Assembly: GCA_944391055.1 (NCBI GenBank)
Contig: CALXSF010000005.1
Coordinates: forward strand, 92,922-156,921
Length of the DNA: 64,000 nt
Direction: 5' to 3'
DNA from: an uncultured Kiritimatiellota bacterium
Lineage (GTDB): Bacteria; Verrucomicrobiota; Kiritimatiellia; RFP12; DVOR01
Shown here: positions 61,369 through 64,000 of the stretch, one piece after another
Layout: every line of letters starts with the position of its first letter
How positions within the stretch are numbered: position 1 is the stretch's first letter
Program-made: the position numbers and the translations under genes
Notes under the pieces: model-generated
Seen by the model: the letters and a program-made list of their open reading frames with translations, nothing else
Database searches by the model: none
What the model was told of the DNA's origin: nothing

Positions 61369-63815
61369 TCACATCCCGGAGCGGGGGGCGATGACGGCGA
61401 CGCCGGCGGAGCGGTTGCCGCCGTCGCCCTCGCCCGTGATGCGCAGGGCATAGGTGGGCGAGCCCGGCGCGCGGGCGGGGAGGCGGAGGGCGTAGATGTT
61501 GTTGTCGCGGCGCACGCCGGCATAACCCGCGTGCGCGTCCTCCGCCACGGGGCGGCCGTTCTCCAACAGCTCCACCTTGGCGATCTTCAGGGCGTTGGGG
61601 CCGCTCTTCCAGAGGATCTCGACCTCGTAGAGGCCGGCGGGGCCGATCTGGTCGGTCACGTCCACCGTCATCTTCCCGGCGGCGAGGTCCCACGGCGTCC
61701 CGGGGGCGAAGCGGAAGGCGGCCGGCCAGCGCGCGTGGCACGCCTGCGCGAAGGCGAGTGCCTCGTCCACGGCGTCCGCGAGGCTGCCCTTGGGCGCGGC
61801 GCAGGGGGCGCCGTTTGCCTCGAAGTCCCGGTCCAGGGCCGCGAGGCGAGCCTCCAGCCCCTCCCCGCCCGCGAAGAAGGCCTCCCAGCGCTTCTGGTAA
61901 TAGCCGCCGCCAGCTGGCGGTGGGCGTAGTCGTTGAGGGCGCCGCGGCGGCCCGTCCAGGTGGAGGCCATGCGCCGCCAGGCGCGGGCGGCGGCCTCGCC
62001 GCCTTGGCGGCGGACGCGCGCCTCGTGCCAATCGAGCCGCCAGCGGGGCTCGTGCGCCAGGACGGCCTCCGTGCGGGCGATGGCCTCGACGAAGGCCGCC
62101 CGGGCGTCGGGATCCTCCTTGGCGCGGGAGAGCAGGGGGCGGGCCAGGTCGGCGAGGGCCTGGCGCGCGGCGTCGGCCAGGTCGTAGCGGAAGGTTTCCT
62201 GCGCGAGGAGCGCGGGGGTCTGGCGGGCGGCGCGGAGCAGGGCCTGCGCGGCGCGGAGGGTGAGGACGGGGTCGTAGTAGGGCTCGGCGGTGGACCACGT
62301 GGAGGCTTTGCGGGCCGTCCACGAGGGGCGGGCGCAGAAGAGGCTCTCGAAGCAGCCCTCCTGGTCGCGCGTCTGGGTGTAGGCGGAGTCGAGGAGGATG
62401 GCGAGCCCTTCCTGGACGGCGGGGGTGCAGAGGCCGTAGCGGCGGGTGGCGTAGAGGGCCAGCCAGGCGCCGAGGTCGGCGCGGTCCATCACCTTGCCGC
62501 GGGGCTGGAAGAGGCGTTCGGCGAGCAGCTCGTAGATGAGCGGGTTGGTCTCCAGCCCCTCGGAGAGGAAGCCCAGCCCGGCGAGCGTGGCGCCGCCGGG
62601 GGAGTCGAGCGCCTTGCCCAGCGCGCCCACCATCGGCGCGCCGCCGCAGAGGCCCTGCTTGCCGCCGAAGTTCACCAGCTCGCACCACACCCACGGGATG
62701 CCGTCGAAGGCGCGGCAGCCGACGTTGCCGGAGGTCTGGTTCTTCACGAGCGCCTCGACGAGCGTGTGCTTGGGGTCGAGCCCGCGGAGCAGTTCCGCCC
62801 GCGGGTTGGCGCCCCAGGCCTGGATGACCCACTTGGCGCCCGGCGCCGCGGCCTGCTGGGCGGCCTGGACGGCCCGCGCGCAGGCCGTGACGTCCAGCCC
62901 GCCCGTGCGCCCGCCCTCGTGGAAGAGGTCGCCCGCGAAGGCCTCCGCGCGCGCCACGCCGTAGACCTTGAAGAGATTGCGGTACCAAACGGCCGCGACG
63001 TCGCGGAAGGCCCGGGTGGTCGGATCCAGCACCGTCGGCCGCACGAAGCCATCCACCCACGTCCCCTGCGGCACGAAGCGCGCGTCCGGGAAACGCGCCT
63101 TGTCCAGCCACTCCGGCGCGTCGTACGGCATCAGCCCCACGAAGCCGTGCAGGATCGGCTCCATCCCCAGCGCCAGCGCCTCCTGGACGACGAAGCGGCC
63201 GACCTCCGCGTTGCGCTCGATCGCCTCCTGCGGCAGGGGGCCGCCCAGCCCCTCGAGGTTGCCCATGTTCCACCACGCGGCGGCGGCCTCGTCGGGCAGG
63301 AAGGCGGCGATGCGCGCCTCGGGGCAGCCCAGCTCGCGGAGCGTCAGCTGCCAGACCTTCTGCAGGCCCGCCTGGACCAGGAAGCGGCGCACGCCGAAGA
63401 GCGCCAGGCGGTCGAGCTCCTCCCGCCACGCCGCCTCGTCCCAATAGGCCATGGTGTAGGAGAGCGTGCAGTAATTGTAGGCCACGCTCTCCGGGAAGGC
63501 CGGCTCGAAGGTCAGCGTCCGCGCCGGCGCCGGCCACGGGCCCTCCAGGCGGTCCCCGCACCACGACCAGTGTGCGTCAGCCACCTCGCGCAGGTAAAGC
63601 CCCAGGCCCGCCGCCGCCAGGCGCGTCCCCGGCGCGGCGATCGCCACCCCGTCGGCCCCCTCGCGCGCGATGCGGATGGCCTTCAGCCCCGGATCCACCC
63701 GGAAGCGCACCCGCCCCTCCAGCCCCGGCGCCACGCGCCCGGCCAACTCCTCCAAAGGCCCCGCCGCGGCCACCGCCGCCGCCAGCCCCGCCATCATCAC
63801 CAACAGTTTGCGCAT
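61369..63815 (-). pseudogene. Alpha-N-acetylglucosaminidase (GH89), frameshifted
   Basis: A secreted GH89 enzyme (NAGLU type) that removes terminal alpha-GlcNAc. Signal peptide MRKLLVMMAGLAAAVAAAG. Family blocks: AYNYCTLSYTMAYWDE, DLFHEGG (first catalytic Glu) and GFLSEGLETNPLIYELL (second catalytic Glu). Near 61904-61920 the frame breaks: it reads LNDYAHRQLA and then the continuation YYQKRWEAFF is in the next frame, consistent with loss of one G in a GC-rich run. The second frame continues to 61369 with the GH89 C-terminal helices and a beta-domain. The catalytic core is complete before the break. It could be a true mutation or a sequencing/assembly error; a deletion in a G/C run makes error quite possible. 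Confidence 0.85.
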
Positions 63816-63845
63816 ACTATCGTTCCTTTCCGGAAAATCGCGTCT

Positions 63846-63851
63846 ATTATA
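63846..63851 (-). promoter_or_regulatory. -10 box (TATAAT) of the GH89 gene
   Basis: TATAAT on the minus strand lies 30 bases before the ATG, with GGAAAGGA between as ribosome site. No clear -35 box. Confidence 0.65.
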
Positions 63852-63929
63852 CGGAAGGCCCGCCGATCCGACGTCTTTTTTCGGGGGCGGCGGGGTGGGG
63901 CGGCACGGCGGGACGCACCCCCGGCCCTA

Positions 63930-63966
63930 ACGTGTTTGCGCAGTTCGTTTCGCGGATCGCGCCGTG
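63930..63966 (+). repeat. Dispersed intergenic repeat, copy 3
   Basis: ACGTGTTTGCG, TCGTTTC and CGGATCGCGCCG, as in the copies at 25799 and 47258. The remaining 34 bases to the window end hold nothing recognised. Confidence 0.65.
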
Positions 63967-64000
63967 TCTCGACCCGAAACCCGCCGCACCCCGACTCGAA

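Overview
The window is a 64-kb piece of a very GC-rich bacterial chromosome (about 70% GC by eye). It carries dense gene blocks on both strands and no phage, insertion sequence, CRISPR array or rRNA operon. Several things point to the Kiritimatiellota/Verrucomicrobia/Lentisphaerae side of the PVC group, probably a host-associated or glycan-degrading member: a PEP-CTERM remnant, very large secreted repeat proteins, GH18 and GH89 glycosidases, an M60-like peptidase, metzincin-type peptidases and two Ton-like systems. The taxonomic placement is inference; nothing in the window proves it.

Layout. 1-8934: 3' part of a giant extracellular protein made of diverged repeats of about 720 residues. 9059-12519: a UDP-glucuronate decarboxylase-like epimerase, a UvrD-type helicase and a small secreted protein. 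12527-14243 (minus): bioB and a membrane-anchored Spy/CpxP-like coiled-coil protein. 14328-21837 (minus): a stop/start-overlapping operon of two GT-C-like membrane proteins and an apolipoprotein N-acyltransferase fused to a long TPR domain. 21892-25715 (minus): a PpiC-type lipoprotein isomerase, a tail-anchored protein with repeated KTIKLKR-like peptides, frr and pyrH. 25920-28838: a secreted GH18-like protein. 29026-29259: tRNA-Phe, tRNA-Glu, tRNA-Phe. 29302-31428 (minus): two tandem metzincin-like peptidases. 31623-36449: a second giant surface protein of visibly lower GC. 36585-40521: fabH-fabF-fabZ-fabV. 40651-42992: an ExbB/ExbD pair with a PQ-loop protein and a BASS-type transporter. 43054-46507 (minus): nfnB-nfnA and gap. 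46573-47210: a frameshifted PEP-CTERM remnant. 47378-54313: a tight operon of a YkgJ-like Cys cluster protein, an unusual ExbB/ExbD/TonB-like trio, an M60-like peptidase, a radical SAM protein and ComEC. 54323-55291 (minus): a DUF362 protein. 55435-61314: a bPH2 membrane protein, a pilB-pilT-pilB cassette and two small membrane proteins. 61369-63815 (minus): a frameshifted alpha-N-acetylglucosaminidase.

How the parts fit. The glycosidases, peptidases and giant surface proteins suggest a cell that digests host or plant glycoprotein outside the cell and imports the products through energised outer-membrane systems. The pilus ATPases and ComEC suggest type IV pili and DNA uptake. The fab, bioB, nfn, gap, frr and pyrH genes are housekeeping.

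Most striking signals beyond gene content: (i) a sharp promoter signature (TTGCGN-17/18-TATAMT) standing out of the GC-rich background, with the -10 box exactly 7 nt before the ATG in several genes, implying leaderless mRNAs; (ii) micro-ORFs overlapping the starts of pilB and pyrH; (iii) a dispersed intergenic repeat of about 37 bp present three times; (iv) a Ton-like stator in which the membrane Asp of the ExbD partner appears to be Asn, locked in an operon with an M60-like peptidase; (v) a drift from G-ending to C-ending codons along most transcription units.
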